Below the pieces are notes generated by a model. The model was not told where the DNA came from, made no database searches, and saw nothing but the letters and a program-made list of their open reading frames with translations. Shown here one piece after another: positions 5,609 through 6,341 of a DNA stretch of 6,341 nt. Source of the DNA: an uncultured Desulfurobacterium sp. (GTDB lineage Bacteria; Aquificota; Aquificia; Desulfurobacteriales; Desulfurobacteriaceae); NCBI GenBank assembly GCA_913055135.1, contig CAJXJV010000081.1, positions 1-6,341 on the forward strand, read 5' to 3'. The translations under genes were made by a program, and so were the position numbers. Each line of letters opens with the position of its first letter. Positions within the stretch are counted from its first letter, which is position 1.

Positions 5609-6243
5609 AGGTTGAAAACTTAAGTGTTAAAATCGGAAATAGGTATATCCTTAGAGAAGTTAATTTTTCCCTTTCGGATGGTGAAAAAATTTTTATTGTA
5701 GGACCAAACGGAGCGGGAAAAACTACACTTATTGAAACCATAATGGGATTTGTAAAACCTGAATCAGGAAGTATTTACCTGTTTGGGAAAAAAGTTCATA
5801 CAGAAAACGATTTTTACAAGCTAAGAACAACAATCGGCTATATTTTTCAAAATCCTGACGATCAGTTATTTTCTCCAACAGTTGAAGAAGAATTGGCTTT
5901 TGGTCCTCTGAATCTTGGACTTAATAGAAAAGAAATTGAAAAAAGAATAGAGACTGTTTTAAAAAATTTGGGTATTGAACATCTTAGAAAAAGGTATACT
6001 CATCAGCTATCAGGTGGAGAGAAAAGGATTGTTTCAATAGCTTCTGTCCTTACTATGGAGCCTAAATGCTTGGTTATGGACGAACCATCAACAGGACTTG
6101 ATGGAGAGAAGTTTTCCTATCTCGTTAGTTTTTTACAAAACACGGATAAGCCAACTATTGTAGTCACACATGACAGAGAGCTTATTGCAGAACTCAACTG
6201 GCAAATCTATAGAATGGAAAATGGTCAACTTATTAAGTCTTAA
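5596..6243 (+). CDS. nikO: NikO/CbiO-type ECF transporter ATPase
   Basis: Cytoplasmic ABC ATPase that powers metal uptake, probably as a homodimer since only one ATPase gene is present. All motifs are intact: Walker A GPNGAGKT (36-43), Q-loop FQNPDDQLF (Q85), signature LSGGE (138-142), Walker B CLVMDE (158-163) with catalytic E163, D-loop GLD (167-169) and H-loop VVTHD with H192. FQNPDDQLFSPTVEEELAFG is characteristic of the CbiO/EcfA group. At 215 residues it is near the short end of the family, ending soon after the core fold. Translation starts at a GTG inside nikQ. Only a weak GGCGG is seen upstream, so translation is likely coupled to nikQ. The MEILKVENLSV start aligns with normal ABC N-termini. 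Confidence 0.95.
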   Translation: MEILKVENLSVKIGNRYILREVNFSLSDGEKIFIVGPNGAGKTTLIETIMGFVKPESGSIYLFGKKVHTENDFYKLRTTIGYIFQNPDDQLFSPTVEEELAFGPLNLGLNRKEIEKRIETVLKNLGIEHLRKRYTHQLSGGEKRIVSIASVLTMEPKCLVMDEPSTGLDGEKFSYLVSFLQNTDKPTIVVTHDRELIAELNWQIYRMENGQLIKS

Positions 6244-6247
6244 CCAA

Positions 6248-6341
6248 TTACTCTTCTCCGAAAAGCTCTCTAATCAACTTTTCCCATTCTTCTTTGCACT
6301 CTTTTCCATCACAGTTATCAAGAGGTATTATAGAAGCCTTT
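6248..6341 (-). CDS. C-terminal end of an unidentified convergent gene
   Basis: Reading the minus strand from the right edge, one frame stays open for 30 codons and ends at TAA (6250-6248). The residues are acidic and helix-like, with two cysteines in DNCDGKEC followed by an amphipathic EEWEKLIRELFGEE tail. Codon use is normal for the region, with AGA for arginine and many GAA/AAA/GAG codons, and the tail looks like a natural protein end. The gene starts outside the window, so its family cannot be named. Its stop lies 4 bases from the nikO stop, so the two transcripts must overlap at their ends. Confidence 0.6.
   Translation of the reverse strand, partial: KASIIPLDNCDGKECKEEWEKLIRELFGEE

Noticed and set aside
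3731..6243. Reading the operon as a cobalt CbiMNQO system of cobalamin synthesis
   Set aside because: There is no CbiN and no cobalamin gene nearby; NikK and NikL partners in K-M-L-Q-O order favour nickel, though cobalt cannot be excluded.
1..6341. Search for CRISPR arrays, tRNA or rRNA genes and transposase genes
   Set aside because: No regularly spaced repeats, cloverleaf pattern, rRNA-like stretch or transposase-like frame was recognised; genes fill nearly all of the window.

Overview
The window looks like chromosome of a Gram-negative, probably thermophilic, nickel-dependent bacterium. The evidence is an outer-membrane beta-barrel porin, exported and integral-membrane proteins, Lys/Glu-rich proteins, arginine coded mostly by AGA/AGG, and a moderately AT-rich composition. 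An Aquificota-type lineage such as the Desulfurobacteriaceae would fit, but that is inference. No genus-level marker is present.

Layout, left to right: (1) 1-1347 (+), the 3' part of a leucyl aminopeptidase gene (pepA/M17). It is open at the left edge, so its real start lies outside the window. (2) 1348-1456, a convergent intergenic gap filled by a G/C-rich folded element. It holds an 8-bp hairpin, a G-quadruplex motif, short inverted ends and a flanking 7-bp direct repeat. (3) 1457-2740 (-), an OprB-like porin with a signal peptide and an N-terminal coiled coil. (4) 2741-2946, a 206-bp divergent regulatory region. It has a good sigma70-type promoter facing right, a weaker one facing left, an inverted repeat between the two -35 boxes, and a 14-bp perfect palindrome over the porin promoter start region. 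(5) 2947-6243 (+), a tightly packed five-gene operon in the order K-M-L-Q-O, coding for an ECF-type (energy-coupling factor) nickel, possibly cobalt, uptake transporter. (6) 6248-6341 (-), the last 30 codons of an unidentified convergent gene that runs off the right edge. No non-coding stretch exceeds about 206 bp.

Working model: NikM is the membrane substrate-binding S component, NikQ the transmembrane coupling T component, and NikO the ATPase. NikK (exported DUF4198 protein) and NikL (membrane-anchored, periplasmic) are auxiliary metal-handling subunits. The divergent porin shares the control region and may be the outer-membrane entry route for the same metal or its chelate. The mature NikK and NikL are both predicted to begin with histidine, and NikM begins Met-His. 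All three periplasm-facing subunits therefore present an N-terminal amine/His pair suited to binding Ni(II). The transporter is a known family. The less ordinary points are the shared porin/transporter control region, the repeated N-terminal His design, and the small element at 1352-1444.
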